A DNA stretch of 64,000 nucleotides from Leptospira wolbachii serovar Codice str. CDC (GTDB lineage: Bacteria; Spirochaetota; Leptospiria; Leptospirales; Leptospiraceae), in the NCBI RefSeq assembly GCF_000332515.2, contig NZ_AOGZ02000016.1, positions 1 to 64,000 of the forward strand, read 5' to 3'. The notes beneath the pieces are model-generated. The model did not search any database. It saw only the letters and a program-made list of their open reading frames with translations, and was not told where the DNA came from. The position numbers and the translations under genes were made by a program. Each line of letters begins with the position of its first letter. Within the stretch, counting starts at the first letter, position 1. Shown piece by piece: positions 32,994 through 42,963 of the stretch.

Positions 32994-34309
32994 AACTAAA
33001 ACTTCTCTACTTACTCATCACAACACTGGCAATCCAATGTTCCGGTGCCTCCATAAAAGACGGGTCAGGTGACCAAGAGTTTGAACTAAAATTTTCCAAA
33101 GGGAAATGGACCAGGATAGAACGTTTCAAAAACTCTGGAGGAATCCGTGCTGTCGGGGAAGTAAAAGCCGAATGCGCTGGCGCCAAATGTACAGAAGACC
33201 AAGTCGCAAAGTTCGCTCCTGCAAAAATCAAATCATTACCAAAACATGGCGTTTGGGAAGAATACATCCAGTTCGAACAACCTGGTTCTACAGCAGAAAA
33301 TCCAAAATACAAATCCACACTAGACCAAGTGGGGGAGTATGCGGACGGTAAAAAAATAGGTATTTGGAAAAAACCAGATCCAGATAGCCCCGGAAAATTT
33401 CTTGCTGAAACTCCTTGGATCGATGGGAAAAAAGAAGGAATTGCAAAGACTTTCGACAAACAAGGCAATGTTACTTCAGAAACTACTTATGCAGATGATA
33501 AAAAAAATGGTCCTTATTATCGGAAAAATAACAAAGGTGAGTGGGTCGAAAAGGGTTCTTTTAAAGACAACGAAGAAGATGGTGAATGGACTTACCACTT
33601 TGTAGGAGCTGATGGGAATGGAATCAAAACGAAGGTTTCGTATAACAATGGCTTAAAAAACGGACAAGAAATTAATTATTACAAAGACGGTGCAGTGGAG
33701 TCCCAAGGATCTTATGTATCAGACGTTCGATCTGGTTTATGGAAGATGTTTGGACCCAAAGGGAATGTGTTAGCAGAGGGAACTTATTCTAAAAAAGAAA
33801 ATTCTGAAAACTTAGACATCAAATATGAAAGAACCGGAATCTGGAAAGAATACTACGCTGACGGAAAAATTTTCGGAACCGGTTCACGGAAACATACAAG
33901 GACCGGCGAATGGAAGTTCTACTATAAAAATGGACAGATCGGATACCAAGGTAATATGGCTAACGAAAGCATGTTAGAATCTGCTAAAGTATATGATAAT
34001 ACCGGGAAAATTCTTGGAGAAGGAAAACTTTTCTTTTCACTCGTAAAAATTGATGAAGAAACTCAAGACCTAAAACTCAATTACAAACCAAGTATCCCTT
34101 ATACTTACTTCTATCCTTCTGGCAAAAAAAGAATGGTGATTCGTTCAACTGAAGATGCCACAGAATATTCGGAAGACGGAAGAGAGTTAGGGAAAGGACC
34201 TGTGGAACCTCAAGGAAGAAAGATGGGATGTTGGACCATTGGAGGCAAAACAGAATACTATATGATTGATAAACCAATGCCAAAAATGACTCCATCACAA
34301 TGCAAATAA
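32990..34309 (+). CDS. Lipoprotein with MORN/YwqK-like repeats
   Basis: 439 residues. The signal peptide ends in LAIQC (Cys17), then repeated beta-hairpin units of about 22 residues of the MORN_2/YwqK type, seen as GxWxxYxxxGxxxxxGxYxxGxxxG: YADDKKNGPYYRKN, GSFKDNEEDGEWTYHF, YNNGLKNGQEINYYKDG, SYVSDVRSGLWKMFG and others. The repeats form an elongated beta sheet. Overlaps moxR by 10 nt and so heads the bat operon; a scaffold role for Bat proteins is inference. Confidence 0.85.
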   Translation: MKLKLLYLLITTLAIQCSGASIKDGSGDQEFELKFSKGKWTRIERFKNSGGIRAVGEVKAECAGAKCTEDQVAKFAPAKIKSLPKHGVWEEYIQFEQPGSTAENPKYKSTLDQVGEYADGKKIGIWKKPDPDSPGKFLAETPWIDGKKEGIAKTFDKQGNVTSETTYADDKKNGPYYRKNNKGEWVEKGSFKDNEEDGEWTYHFVGADGNGIKTKVSYNNGLKNGQEINYYKDGAVESQGSYVSDVRSGLWKMFGPKGNVLAEGTYSKKENSENLDIKYERTGIWKEYYADGKIFGTGSRKHTRTGEWKFYYKNGQIGYQGNMANESMLESAKVYDNTGKILGEGKLFFSLVKIDEETQDLKLNYKPSIPYTYFYPSGKKRMVIRSTEDATEYSEDGRELGKGPVEPQGRKMGCWTIGGKTEYYMIDKPMPKMTPSQCK

Positions 34310-35280
34310 ACAAAGAACAAATTACAGAAATATCCGACCAAGTAAAACTACTTAGGTCGGAACTATCCGAATCGATCTCAGGGATGGACAATGTGATTCA
34401 ATCCCTTTTTGTTGGCCTTGTTGCCAATGGACATGTATTACTCGAAGGAATGCCAGGCCTTGCAAAAACTCTTGTAGCGAAAAACCTAGCATCCATCATG
34501 GACGCAAAATTTTCACGGGTTCAGTTCACTCCGGACTTGTTGCCGGCAGACCTTACTGGTACAAACATTTTTAATCCCAAAACATCTTCCTTTGAGATTC
34601 GAAAAGGCCCCATATTCACCAATATTCTGTTAGCTGATGAAATCAATAGGGCTCCTGCTAAGGTCCAATCTGCTTTACTGCAATGTATGGAAGAAAGACA
34701 AGTTTCCATTGCAGATCAAACTTTTGACCTGGAACCACCATTTTTTGTCATCGCAACTCAGAACCCAATTGATCAAGAAGGAACCTATCCACTCCCAGAA
34801 GCACAGCTGGATCGATTTTTATTTAAGGTCATTGTCACATATCCATCCTTTGAGGATGAAGTCGCGATTTTACATCAACATGGCAATTTAGACTTCACAA
34901 AGAAAAAACCAAAAAAAACCATACACCCCAAAGACATCCAAAAAATTTCCGAAATTTCAAACCGAGTATTTATCGAACCCAAACTACAAAATTATATCGT
35001 AAACCTAACAAGAAACACAAGACCCGAGACCACAATCGACAATGAATTGAAAAATTTCATCCATCACGGTGTGAGCCCGAGAGCCAGTCTTGCCATGCTA
35101 AAAGTAAGCCGAATAAATGCATTGTTAGAAGGGCGTGACTTTGTGATTCCTGAAGATATCCAACGGTTTTTCTCTGAAATCGTAAAACACCGACTTCACC
35201 TAACCATTGATGCGATTAGCGAGGATATCAGCACAGATTCTATAATCAAACGAATCCTATCTGTTACGGAAGTCCCCTAG
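34300..35280 (+). CDS. moxR: MoxR-family AAA+ ATPase
   Basis: 326 residues: Walker A GMPGLAKT, TPDLLPADLTG, Walker B LLADEINRAPAK, and the sensor-1 motif FFVIATQNP, all in MoxR wording. MoxR ATPases act as chaperones or remodellers with VWA-domain proteins; here DUF58, BatA and BatB follow. The ATG lies within the end of the MORN lipoprotein gene; its stop is directly followed by the ATG of the next gene. Confidence 0.95.
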   Translation: MQINKEQITEISDQVKLLRSELSESISGMDNVIQSLFVGLVANGHVLLEGMPGLAKTLVAKNLASIMDAKFSRVQFTPDLLPADLTGTNIFNPKTSSFEIRKGPIFTNILLADEINRAPAKVQSALLQCMEERQVSIADQTFDLEPPFFVIATQNPIDQEGTYPLPEAQLDRFLFKVIVTYPSFEDEVAILHQHGNLDFTKKKPKKTIHPKDIQKISEISNRVFIEPKLQNYIVNLTRNTRPETTIDNELKNFIHHGVSPRASLAMLKVSRINALLEGRDFVIPEDIQRFFSEIVKHRLHLTIDAISEDISTDSIIKRILSVTEVP

Positions 35281-36099
35281 ATGTTATCTCCAGAACTAAA
35301 ACGTTTGCTTCAAGTTTTACAATGGGAAACAAAAAAAAAGTTTTCTACTACTAGGCAAGGATTTTTGGCAAGGTCAGAACGGGGGAGGGGGCTTGATTTC
35401 AAAGAAGTAAGAAATTACCACTACGGAGATGACATACGTTATATTGATTGGAATGTAACATCGAGAACTGGTGAGTTACATACAAAAGAATACTATGAAG
35501 AGCGAGATGCTTCGATAATCATCTTTTACGATATAAGCGAATCACTCAGTGGTTCAAAAAAAGATACCGCATTCCAAATGGCTCTTTTTTTATCATTATT
35601 CCATGTAAAAATTGGGAATCGGGTTCTATTAGTCAGTTTTTCTGACAATCAAAAATCTTCTGGTAAATGGCTACGGACAGAAACCGAAATTTTTTTTACA
35701 TTTGCCAATATCACAAAACAAACTAAAGGTGATGGAACCAACTACGCAGAAGCGTATAAATTTGCATTTAAACTCTATCCAAAATTTGCAACTAGTTACT
35801 GGATCTCTGATTTTAATCATTTCGCAAACTATACAAATTCAAATAAACTATTCAAAATTTGGGAACCAATTGGAATTTGGATAGAGGACGAATTAGATAT
35901 CCTACAATATCCATTTTGGCTTCGGATGTTCAGAAAGATCTCTGAAGAAAAAATCAGTTTCCGTAGTTCTGAAAGTACATATTCAAAAGACTTAAAAGCA
36001 GCAAAAAAGTTTTTTGGTGCCAATTTGGTGAAAATCAATCCAAACACAAAACTCTCCAACCAAATCCTACCATTGTTTAAAACAAAACAAAATGCTTAA
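35281..36099 (+). CDS. DUF58 (VWA-like) protein of the bat operon
   Basis: 272 residues; RSERGRGLDFKEVRNYHYGDDIRYIDWNVTSRTGELHTKEYYEERD in split form is the DUF58 signature, followed by a degenerate VWA fold (FYDISES). DUF58 proteins always accompany MoxR and probably bind it or a metal-dependent partner. Overlaps the next gene by 8 nt. Confidence 0.9.
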   Translation: MLSPELKRLLQVLQWETKKKFSTTRQGFLARSERGRGLDFKEVRNYHYGDDIRYIDWNVTSRTGELHTKEYYEERDASIIIFYDISESLSGSKKDTAFQMALFLSLFHVKIGNRVLLVSFSDNQKSSGKWLRTETEIFFTFANITKQTKGDGTNYAEAYKFAFKLYPKFATSYWISDFNHFANYTNSNKLFKIWEPIGIWIEDELDILQYPFWLRMFRKISEEKISFRSSESTYSKDLKAAKKFFGANLVKINPNTKLSNQILPLFKTKQNA

Positions 36100-36931
36100 G
36101 TTTCTCTCAATATTCTTATTCACCTCAATTTCATTATTTGCAGAACCGAAAGAGATGGTTTTAGAAACTGATATTTATGTAGGCGATACCATCCATTACC
36201 AAATCGAACTGACAGAACCTGACGAGTCCAACCTAGATTTACCAGAAGGAGATATCTACGAAGATGACACCATACCATCTTATAAAATCTTCGGTATCAT
36301 AAAAGAAAAAACAAAGCTAAAAGCATCCCTGATATTCTTCAAACCAGGAAACTATACAATTCCAATTAGCTGGCAAAAAAACAACGAACAAAACAAGTCC
36401 TCTTATACAATTAAAGTCAAATCACAACTTCTGGGTTCTGAAACTGATATTGAAGACATCGAACCTCCCATAAATTTTTCAGGACCATATTTTTTTCGTT
36501 TATCCATCATCCTTTTGATTACCACAATCAACATTTATTTATTGTATGCGATATATATATACTGGAAATCAAAACCAAAAGTAATGGATGCTATCTGGGA
36601 AAAACAACCAGTATTGGAAGAGACAACCAAACGTCTCCACAATATAGAGACCTATCTACAATCGGAACTAATCTCAGAAAAAGAACTCGCATTCAAAATT
36701 AGCGAATATCTAAAAGAAGTGTATTCACAAAAATTAGAGCGCAACTTACGAGGGAAAACAGATTCCGAATTCCTGGCAGAACTATTCGATAGAACTCATA
36801 TTGATGATTCGATTCTTCGTGAGATACGGATCTACTTCAGAAGGACAAAGTACGATGAAAACCAAAATGAACTAAGCAAAAAGGATGCATATTCCCTTTG
36901 GGAAAAAATCAAAAAGGAATTCGAATTATAA
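36092..36931 (+). CDS. BatD-like/DUF4381-like membrane protein of the bat operon
   Basis: 279 residues: a signal peptide (LKFLSIFLFTSISLFAE), an extracytoplasmic beta-sandwich of about 120 residues, one membrane helix (about 133-155, FRLSIILLITTINIYLLYAIYIYW), and a charged cytoplasmic helical domain (ELAFKISEYLKEVYSQKL). Such proteins sit between DUF58 and BatA in many bat operons and may link the envelope to MoxR. No symbol is assigned because family naming is inconsistent. Confidence 0.78.
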   Translation: MLKFLSIFLFTSISLFAEPKEMVLETDIYVGDTIHYQIELTEPDESNLDLPEGDIYEDDTIPSYKIFGIIKEKTKLKASLIFFKPGNYTIPISWQKNNEQNKSSYTIKVKSQLLGSETDIEDIEPPINFSGPYFFRLSIILLITTINIYLLYAIYIYWKSKPKVMDAIWEKQPVLEETTKRLHNIETYLQSELISEKELAFKISEYLKEVYSQKLERNLRGKTDSEFLAELFDRTHIDDSILREIRIYFRRTKYDENQNELSKKDAYSLWEKIKKEFEL

Positions 36932-36933
36932 AT

Positions 36934-37887
36934 ATGGACCAGTTTCAAAGGCCTTATCTTCTACTGCTGATTTTTCCTTTTTTGTTACTTGCAATCTACC
37001 AATGGAGAAAAAAACCACTCGGCGTTATCCTACTCATTCAGTCTGACAGATTTCAATCGCCAAAGACAAATTTCTTTCAAAAACTTAGGATCTTCTTCTT
37101 AAAACTATCCGAAGCATTAATTTACATTGCGGGTATATTTCTAATACTTGCCGCCGCTGGGCCAGGGAAAAAGTACAAACTAACGCCTGACATTACAAAT
37201 GGAATTGATATCATGATTGCTTTAGATATATCAGGCTCCATGGTCAATTCTTATGATTTTTTACCCAAGAATAGGCTTACTGTATCGAAAGAGTTACTCA
37301 GGGAATTCATTCAGAAACGTTTATATGATCGAATTGGGATTGTATTATTTGCAGGAGCTGCATATCTCCAATCTCCTTTATCAAACGACAGATATGCGTT
37401 AGATGAACTAATCGTAGACACCTCCGACGAAGATATCAGCGAACAAGGAACCGCTGTTGGCGATGCTCTCGTGTTGTCCACATACCGCCTCAAAGATTCC
37501 ACTGCAAAATCAAAAGTCATTATACTCCTCACCGATGGTGTATCCAATACAGGAAAATTAGATCCAGAAACTGCTTCGTATGCAGCCAAAGCCTTTGGAA
37601 TCAAAGTCTATTGTATTGGAATCGGGAAAGAACAAGGCCAATACGAGGTCAATTACGAATCCTTAGAGACGATTTCACAAAGCACAAATGGAAGGTTTTT
37701 TCGAGCAGAATCTCCAGAAGTATTACAAGAGGTGCTAAATGAAATCAATGGATTAGAAACTGTAGAGCTTCCGTCCAAACCAATAGAAATTCTCGAAACC
37801 CACTTCCCTTCTGCAGTTTTTGTTTTTTTCGCATTACTCGGAGTTGTAGCTACACTTATGATCTATCCGCTAACGGAAAAACTATGA
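36934..37887 (+). CDS. batA: BatA, VWA-domain aerotolerance protein
   Basis: The start is placed at the ATG at 36934 (MDQFQRPYLLLL), right after the preceding stop; TTG at 36898 is inside that gene. 317 residues: two N-terminal membrane helices (about 5-22 and 50-68), a VWA domain with the MIDAS motif DISGS (in MIALDISGSMVNS) and LLTDGVSNTG, then a C-terminal helix. Membrane-anchored, metal-binding. Named for aerotolerance in Bacteroides; the molecular role is unresolved. Confidence 0.92.
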   Translation: MDQFQRPYLLLLIFPFLLLAIYQWRKKPLGVILLIQSDRFQSPKTNFFQKLRIFFLKLSEALIYIAGIFLILAAAGPGKKYKLTPDITNGIDIMIALDISGSMVNSYDFLPKNRLTVSKELLREFIQKRLYDRIGIVLFAGAAYLQSPLSNDRYALDELIVDTSDEDISEQGTAVGDALVLSTYRLKDSTAKSKVIILLTDGVSNTGKLDPETASYAAKAFGIKVYCIGIGKEQGQYEVNYESLETISQSTNGRFFRAESPEVLQEVLNEINGLETVELPSKPIEILETHFPSAVFVFFALLGVVATLMIYPLTEKL

Positions 37888-39515
37888 TGAGTATAAACTT
37901 TATCGCTACTGTTTCAATAATTTCGATTGTAACCTGGGTCATTATCTTTTCAGGGAAATTATATATAAACATAAAGGCGAACAAATTTCGAGAAGAACAT
38001 CCGAACTTAAAAAACAGAATATATACAGGTAACACCAAAATTTACCTCGCAAGAATTCTTTGTTTCCTGCTCTCCCTCATTTTTGCATTTTATTCCCTAT
38101 TTAAAATTAAATCCACAGAGATGGAATCCGCCAAGGAATTCGAATCCGCAGACATCTTATTCGTTGTCGATGTGAGTTTATCAATGAATGCCGTTGATGT
38201 CAGACCAAGCAGGCTCAAAAGATTCCAAGACTTAGCCTTAAGGATCCTTCCGAACTTAAAAGGAAATCGTGTGGGCATTATTGTCTTTGCGGGCCAGTCC
38301 TTTTCCTTTTGTCCATTAACTTCCGATATCACAGCTGTCTCTGACTATATACAAGCGCTAGGTGTAGAAATGGTTGGTGCCAAGGGAACGGATCTTGCAC
38401 TAGCACTGGAAAGAGTAAATCGAATTAGGAAGAAAAATAATAATATATCCTCCCAAATTACCGTTGTAGTCTCCGATGGAGAAGATCATGAAAACCAAAA
38501 CCTACCGCCTATCGACGGAGAGGTGATTGTATGGGGAGTTGGAACACCAGAAGGCGGTTTAATTGAATACCGCGACCCAGGAACAGGAAGGGGAGGATAT
38601 GTGACTATGGATGCCGGTATTTCAGATTCTCTAACAACACCTAATTTAGTTACTTCCAAAATGAATATGGAAAGATTAAAATCCATAGCAAACCAAAACA
38701 ACGGAACCTACTATGATGTCTCATTCCAGGCTGATGGTGCTTATGCTCTTTTAGATACAATTCAGACTGTCAAAAAAAAGAAAATCCAAATGATTGAACA
38801 CTTCAAAAATGAAGATGGTGCCCATCCATTTTTAATTGTTGCTTTTTTCTTTTTAGTTTCGGAACGCATCCTTAACTTATTCTTACAAAAAATACCAGCT
38901 GGTATTTATACGGCTCTACTACTAATACTATCTCTGAGCTGGGGCAGACTGGAAGCCTGGGAACTCGACCCAGGAGGAAATTCTATTGAACGTGGAGTTA
39001 AATCGTATAATAATAAAAACTTCAACGAAAGCCAGAAAGAATTTGAAAAAGCAAAAGATTATATTAAAGACGATCCAAAGCTCATTTACAATGAATCGGC
39101 ATCTGCTTACCAGTTGGGACAATACAAGGATGCCAAAGGACTTTCCGAAAAAATACTAACTCATCCCAAAGCTGACAACGACTTAAAAGCAAAAGCCAAT
39201 TTCAACCTCGGAAATATCTATTCAAAATTAGGTGACAAAAAGAACGCCTTAAAATCCTACACAAAGACATTAGAAATTGACCCCGACAATCTTGCGGCAA
39301 AGAAAAACATAGAGCACCTAACTAGAAAAAAAGACGCGGACCAAAGCCCAAAACAAAAAGAGAGCGAACCGAATCAAGAGACCCCGCAGAAAAACAAAAA
39401 AGAAAACAAGAAGGAAGAAAAGTCTGATGCGGAAAAGATTCTAGATCCTTTCTCACAGGATAGTATATTAAAAAATAAAAAAGGAGGTTCTCTAGATAAT
39501 GAAAAATTCTGGTAA
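37884..39515 (+). CDS. BatB-BatC fusion (VWA plus TPR)
   Basis: 543 residues. The first 350 are BatB-like: two helices (about 5-25, 52-74), a VWA domain with MIDAS VVDVSLSMNAVD and VSDGEDH, and a helix near 325-365. The rest is BatC-like: about three TPRs (AKANFNLGNIYSKLGDKKNALKSYTKTLEIDPDNLAA in split form) and a Lys/Glu-rich tail. In Bacteroides these are two genes; here they form one chain. Overlaps batA by 4 nt and batD by 17 nt. Confidence 0.92.
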   Translation: MMSINFIATVSIISIVTWVIIFSGKLYINIKANKFREEHPNLKNRIYTGNTKIYLARILCFLLSLIFAFYSLFKIKSTEMESAKEFESADILFVVDVSLSMNAVDVRPSRLKRFQDLALRILPNLKGNRVGIIVFAGQSFSFCPLTSDITAVSDYIQALGVEMVGAKGTDLALALERVNRIRKKNNNISSQITVVVSDGEDHENQNLPPIDGEVIVWGVGTPEGGLIEYRDPGTGRGGYVTMDAGISDSLTTPNLVTSKMNMERLKSIANQNNGTYYDVSFQADGAYALLDTIQTVKKKKIQMIEHFKNEDGAHPFLIVAFFFLVSERILNLFLQKIPAGIYTALLLILSLSWGRLEAWELDPGGNSIERGVKSYNNKNFNESQKEFEKAKDYIKDDPKLIYNESASAYQLGQYKDAKGLSEKILTHPKADNDLKAKANFNLGNIYSKLGDKKNALKSYTKTLEIDPDNLAAKKNIEHLTRKKDADQSPKQKESEPNQETPQKNKKENKKEEKSDAEKILDPFSQDSILKNKKGGSLDNEKFW

Positions 39516-41070
39516 ATTTGTACTTCTATTCTCGCTTTTCTATCTTATTCCAATCACTAAAATTTTTTCTTCTGATGTAGAATTTAATTTTTTCCCGAAT
39601 GAGTTTTCACTTGGGGAACATGCAAAACTAGAAGTGAGAGCCCACGGCGAAAAATCCTTCCGGGCTATGCAAACCAATATAAAACAAAATGGAGTTCGCA
39701 TTCGATTTTCAGGGAGTGGAACAGAAACACAAATCATCAATTTTAAAGTCTCCAAATCACAAATATTAAACTTTTATGTCGATACGGAATCAGAAGGAAC
39801 ATTCAAACTTCCCGAAATTTCCGTAGAGTATGATCACAAAAAATATACATCACCTCCCATTCAATTTAAAGTGAGCAAAAGAAGTAAACACTCCCAAAAT
39901 CAGTTCTTTAACCCATTCCCTATTGAAATCGATGAAGAACCTTCCGACGAATCTCCTGAAGTATCTTTTCATACAAATAAGTCTGTTTTTTATAAAGGAG
40001 AACCCATTGTCGGATATTATGTACTCTATTATAATGGATACAGACAACCTTTCCTAGAAAGAGATCCGAACCAATCCATCTCCTTCCCCTATTTTTTATC
40101 GGAGACTCTGAGACAAGTATCCGTACAAATTGAACCGGAAGTTCTAAGAAAGAATCGTTTAAAAAAAACATTAGTGTACGATAAAGAAATTTATGGTTTA
40201 ACGGCTATTAAATCAGGGAAATTTCAAATCGGGAAAACTAAATTTATTTCCGGTGATAGCCTACGTTTCAATTCTCTACAAGAGACCGTCGATACAACTC
40301 CTGCAACAGTAACTGTACTTGACCTTCCTCCAAACAAACCCAAGGATTTCACGGGAGCCATCGGCAATTTCAAATTGAACTTATCTAATTTTCCCAAAAA
40401 CATACACCGAGGGGAAACTGCCTATTTTGAAATTACGATTGAAGGTGAGGGTGGTTATGAAGGGATCACTCCTATCCCGCAGTCAGACCGAAAGATCCAA
40501 CTCATCTCACAGAACAAATCCAAAACATTCCGGAAATTAGAGTCGGGAGAATACGGATTTTATTCGGTGGTCCAGTTCCTTTACGGTTGCCAAATAGAAT
40601 CATTAAGCAAACTACAACTTACACCATTTCAGTTCAGTTTTTTCTCTTTGAAAGAAAACCAGTATAAAACATTATCCATTCAATTTCCAGAAATCGCGAT
40701 TCTTCCCGAAAAGAAACGAGAGACTGAAAATCCACCAACAAAAGCAAACCTACCAAAACCCCCTTCCATTTTTCTTTTAGTTTTTCTTGCCGTTTTGGGT
40801 GTTCTTTCCTTTTTAGGATATAAACGTTATACATATAACAGACAGTCCGAGGAATTTCTAGATATGGTTCAAAACTTTGGGAAAAAAAGAAATGTATTCC
40901 TTGCTGACTATTTAGAAAAAAAAGAAATCTCAAAAGAAGACTCACAATTTCTCGTAGACCTACTAGGAAATTTCGACATTCAAACTATAGAAAAAACATT
41001 TCATAATCTATCCAAATCGGAAAGAAACAAAGTCTTATCATTAAAAAAACAATTAAAAATTAAGGAATAA
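39499..41070 (+). CDS. batD: BatD oxygen-tolerance protein
   Basis: 523 residues: signal peptide (about 1-24), a long extracytoplasmic region of Ig-like beta domains (EFNFFPNEFSLGEHAKLEVRA, AYFEITIEGEGGYEGITP, DLPPNKPKDFTGAIG with the family's FxGAVG motif), one C-terminal membrane helix (about 425-445), and a short cytoplasmic end. Acts with BatA/BatB at the inner membrane. AGGAGG lies about 13 nt before the ATG, inside batBC. Confidence 0.92.
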   Translation: MKNSGKFVLLFSLFYLIPITKIFSSDVEFNFFPNEFSLGEHAKLEVRAHGEKSFRAMQTNIKQNGVRIRFSGSGTETQIINFKVSKSQILNFYVDTESEGTFKLPEISVEYDHKKYTSPPIQFKVSKRSKHSQNQFFNPFPIEIDEEPSDESPEVSFHTNKSVFYKGEPIVGYYVLYYNGYRQPFLERDPNQSISFPYFLSETLRQVSVQIEPEVLRKNRLKKTLVYDKEIYGLTAIKSGKFQIGKTKFISGDSLRFNSLQETVDTTPATVTVLDLPPNKPKDFTGAIGNFKLNLSNFPKNIHRGETAYFEITIEGEGGYEGITPIPQSDRKIQLISQNKSKTFRKLESGEYGFYSVVQFLYGCQIESLSKLQLTPFQFSFFSLKENQYKTLSIQFPEIAILPEKKRETENPPTKANLPKPPSIFLLVFLAVLGVLSFLGYKRYTYNRQSEEFLDMVQNFGKKRNVFLADYLEKKEISKEDSQFLVDLLGNFDIQTIEKTFHNLSKSERNKVLSLKKQLKIKE

Positions 41071-41073
41071 CGT

Positions 41074-42906
41074 ATGTCAGCTGAAGAAACAGGAAAAATC
41101 AGTGTAGAAACCGAAAACATCTTTCCCATCATTAAAAAATGGTTATATTCAGAGAAAGATATTTTTCTAAGGGAATTGGTGTCCAATGCAAGTGATGCCA
41201 TCACAAAGTTAAAAAAGATTTCCTTATCGGAAGAATTTGAAGGTGGAAACGAATACAAAATCGACTTAAACTTTGATGTCGAGAACAGGATCCTATCTAT
41301 CGAAGACAATGGCGTGGGAATGACTACCGAAGAAGTCAAAAAATACATCAACCAAATTGCATTTTCTGGTGCAACTGACTTTGCAAAACAATACCAAAAT
41401 GCAGAAAACAAAGCCGAAATCATTGGCCATTTCGGACTTGGATTTTATTCCTCTTTTATGGTTTCTAAAAAAGTCACAATAGAAACAAAGTCTTACAAAA
41501 AGGGCCAAGCAGCTGTTTTGTGGTCAAGTGAGTCAGGAACTGACTTTACAATCTCGCAAATTACAAAAGAATCCAGAGGAACTAAAATTTCTCTCTATTT
41601 AGATAGTGAGTCCGGCGAATATCTAGACAAATGGAAACTAAAAGAGTTAGTAAAAAAATACTGCGATTTTTTACCAGTAGGGATTTATGTGCAAGGCGAA
41701 AAAGCAAACAGGGAAAAACCATTGTGGTCAGAAGAGCCGGCAAAGGTTTCTCAAGAGGACTACAAGGATTTTTATTCCTATCTGTTCCCATTTTCTGGAG
41801 AATCTCTTTTTCATATCCATTTGAATGTAGATTATCCATTCCGATTACAAGGAATTTTGTATTTCCCCAAACTCACTCATGAACTAGAAGCCTCCAAAAA
41901 TGGGATCAAACTATTTTGTAACCATGTTTTTGTCAGCGACAATGCAAGTGAGCTTATCCCACAATTTCTTACCATTCTCAAAGGAACCATCGACATTCCT
42001 GACCTTCCCTTGAATGTTTCTAGGTCTTATTTACAAAACGATCCCCTAGTAAAAAAGATCTCAAACCATATAATCAAAAAAGTTGCCGATCGCCTCATCG
42101 AAGATTTCAAAAAGAATAGAACCAAATATGAGGAAAATTGGAACGATATATCTTTGTTTGTAAAATACGGAGTCCTTACTGACGAAAAATTTTACGATGC
42201 AATGAAAGATCATCTAATCTTTAAAAATTCAGAAGGTGGATACTCTACAACTTCCGAATATTGGGAAAAGAACAAAGAGAAAAACCAAAACAAAATCTTT
42301 TATGCAAATGAAACAGAGATGGGTTCTGTTTATATGGAACTACTGAAGTCACAAGGACTCGAAGCACTTCTTGTTGATTCGAAAATTGACTCCCATCTCA
42401 TCCAACACTTAGAGATGAAAAATCCAGATTGGAAATTCCAGAGAGTAGATTCTGAGATTGCAGACCAAATTGTGGACAAGGATGCTCCGAAGGATTTGGT
42501 AAATGAAGAAAACAAAACTGAATCCGACAGGATCCAAACTCTATTTCAATCCTCCTTACCGTCAGAGGGTGTAGAAGTCAAGGTGGAAGCTTTGAAGTCA
42601 TTAGATGTTCCAGGAGTCATCCTTTTACCCGAGTTTATGAGACGAATGTCCGAAATGAACTCGATGTTAAATCGCGATGACATGAAAAACATTCTGAAAT
42701 CACATACTCTCATGGTGAACTCAAAGTCTCCATTGGTAAAATCCGCCTTACAAGCGTTCGAAGGAGTGAATCCAGAAAAAGGAAAAAAATTGGCAAGGAT
42801 CATTTATGACCTTTCCTTACTTTCCGCAAAGGTTATGGATGAAAAAGAAGTTTCGGATTATACCAAAAGAACAACAGAATTCCTCCAAGAGATTTTTTCT
42901 GCATAG
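41074..42906 (+). CDS. htpG: HtpG, Hsp90-family chaperone
   Basis: 610 residues, the usual bacterial Hsp90 length. Motifs: [29 protein letters not shown] in split form, ATP-binding [21 protein letters not shown], and middle-domain [13 protein letters not shown] and [10 protein letters not shown]. Cytosolic ATP-dependent chaperone. Starts 3 nt after batD, so it is probably read from the bat operon. A hairpin follows the stop. Gly/Arg details of the ATP lid look intact. Confidence 0.97.
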   Translation: MSAEETGKISVETENIFPIIKKWLYSEKDIFLRELVSNASDAITKLKKISLSEEFEGGNEYKIDLNFDVENRILSIEDNGVGMTTEEVKKYINQIAFSGATDFAKQYQNAENKAEIIGHFGLGFYSSFMVSKKVTIETKSYKKGQAAVLWSSESGTDFTISQITKESRGTKISLYLDSESGEYLDKWKLKELVKKYCDFLPVGIYVQGEKANREKPLWSEEPAKVSQEDYKDFYSYLFPFSGESLFHIHLNVDYPFRLQGILYFPKLTHELEASKNGIKLFCNHVFVSDNASELIPQFLTILKGTIDIPDLPLNVSRSYLQNDPLVKKISNHIIKKVADRLIEDFKKNRTKYEENWNDISLFVKYGVLTDEKFYDAMKDHLIFKNSEGGYSTTSEYWEKNKEKNQNKIFYANETEMGSVYMELLKSQGLEALLVDSKIDSHLIQHLEMKNPDWKFQRVDSEIADQIVDKDAPKDLVNEENKTESDRIQTLFQSSLPSEGVEVKVEALKSLDVPGVILLPEFMRRMSEMNSMLNRDDMKNILKSHTLMVNSKSPLVKSALQAFEGVNPEKGKKLARIIYDLSLLSAKVMDEKEVSDYTKRTTEFLQEIFSA

Positions 42907-42929
42907 GGGCAAATCCATCTAGAATGATT

Positions 42930-42962
42930 TGGCAACGATTCCTATTTTTGGAATTGTTGCCA
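42930..42962 (+). terminator. Hairpin after htpG, abutting the next start codon
   Basis: Arms TGGCAACGATTCC and GGAATTGTTGCCA pair over 13 bp with one G-U pair, loop TATTTTT. It follows the htpG stop by 23 nt but has no U-run behind it; instead the GTG of the next gene lies 1 nt downstream. The right arm holds the only GGA that could serve as ribosome site, so the hairpin could control that gene's translation. Confidence 0.6.
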
Positions 42963-42963
42963 T

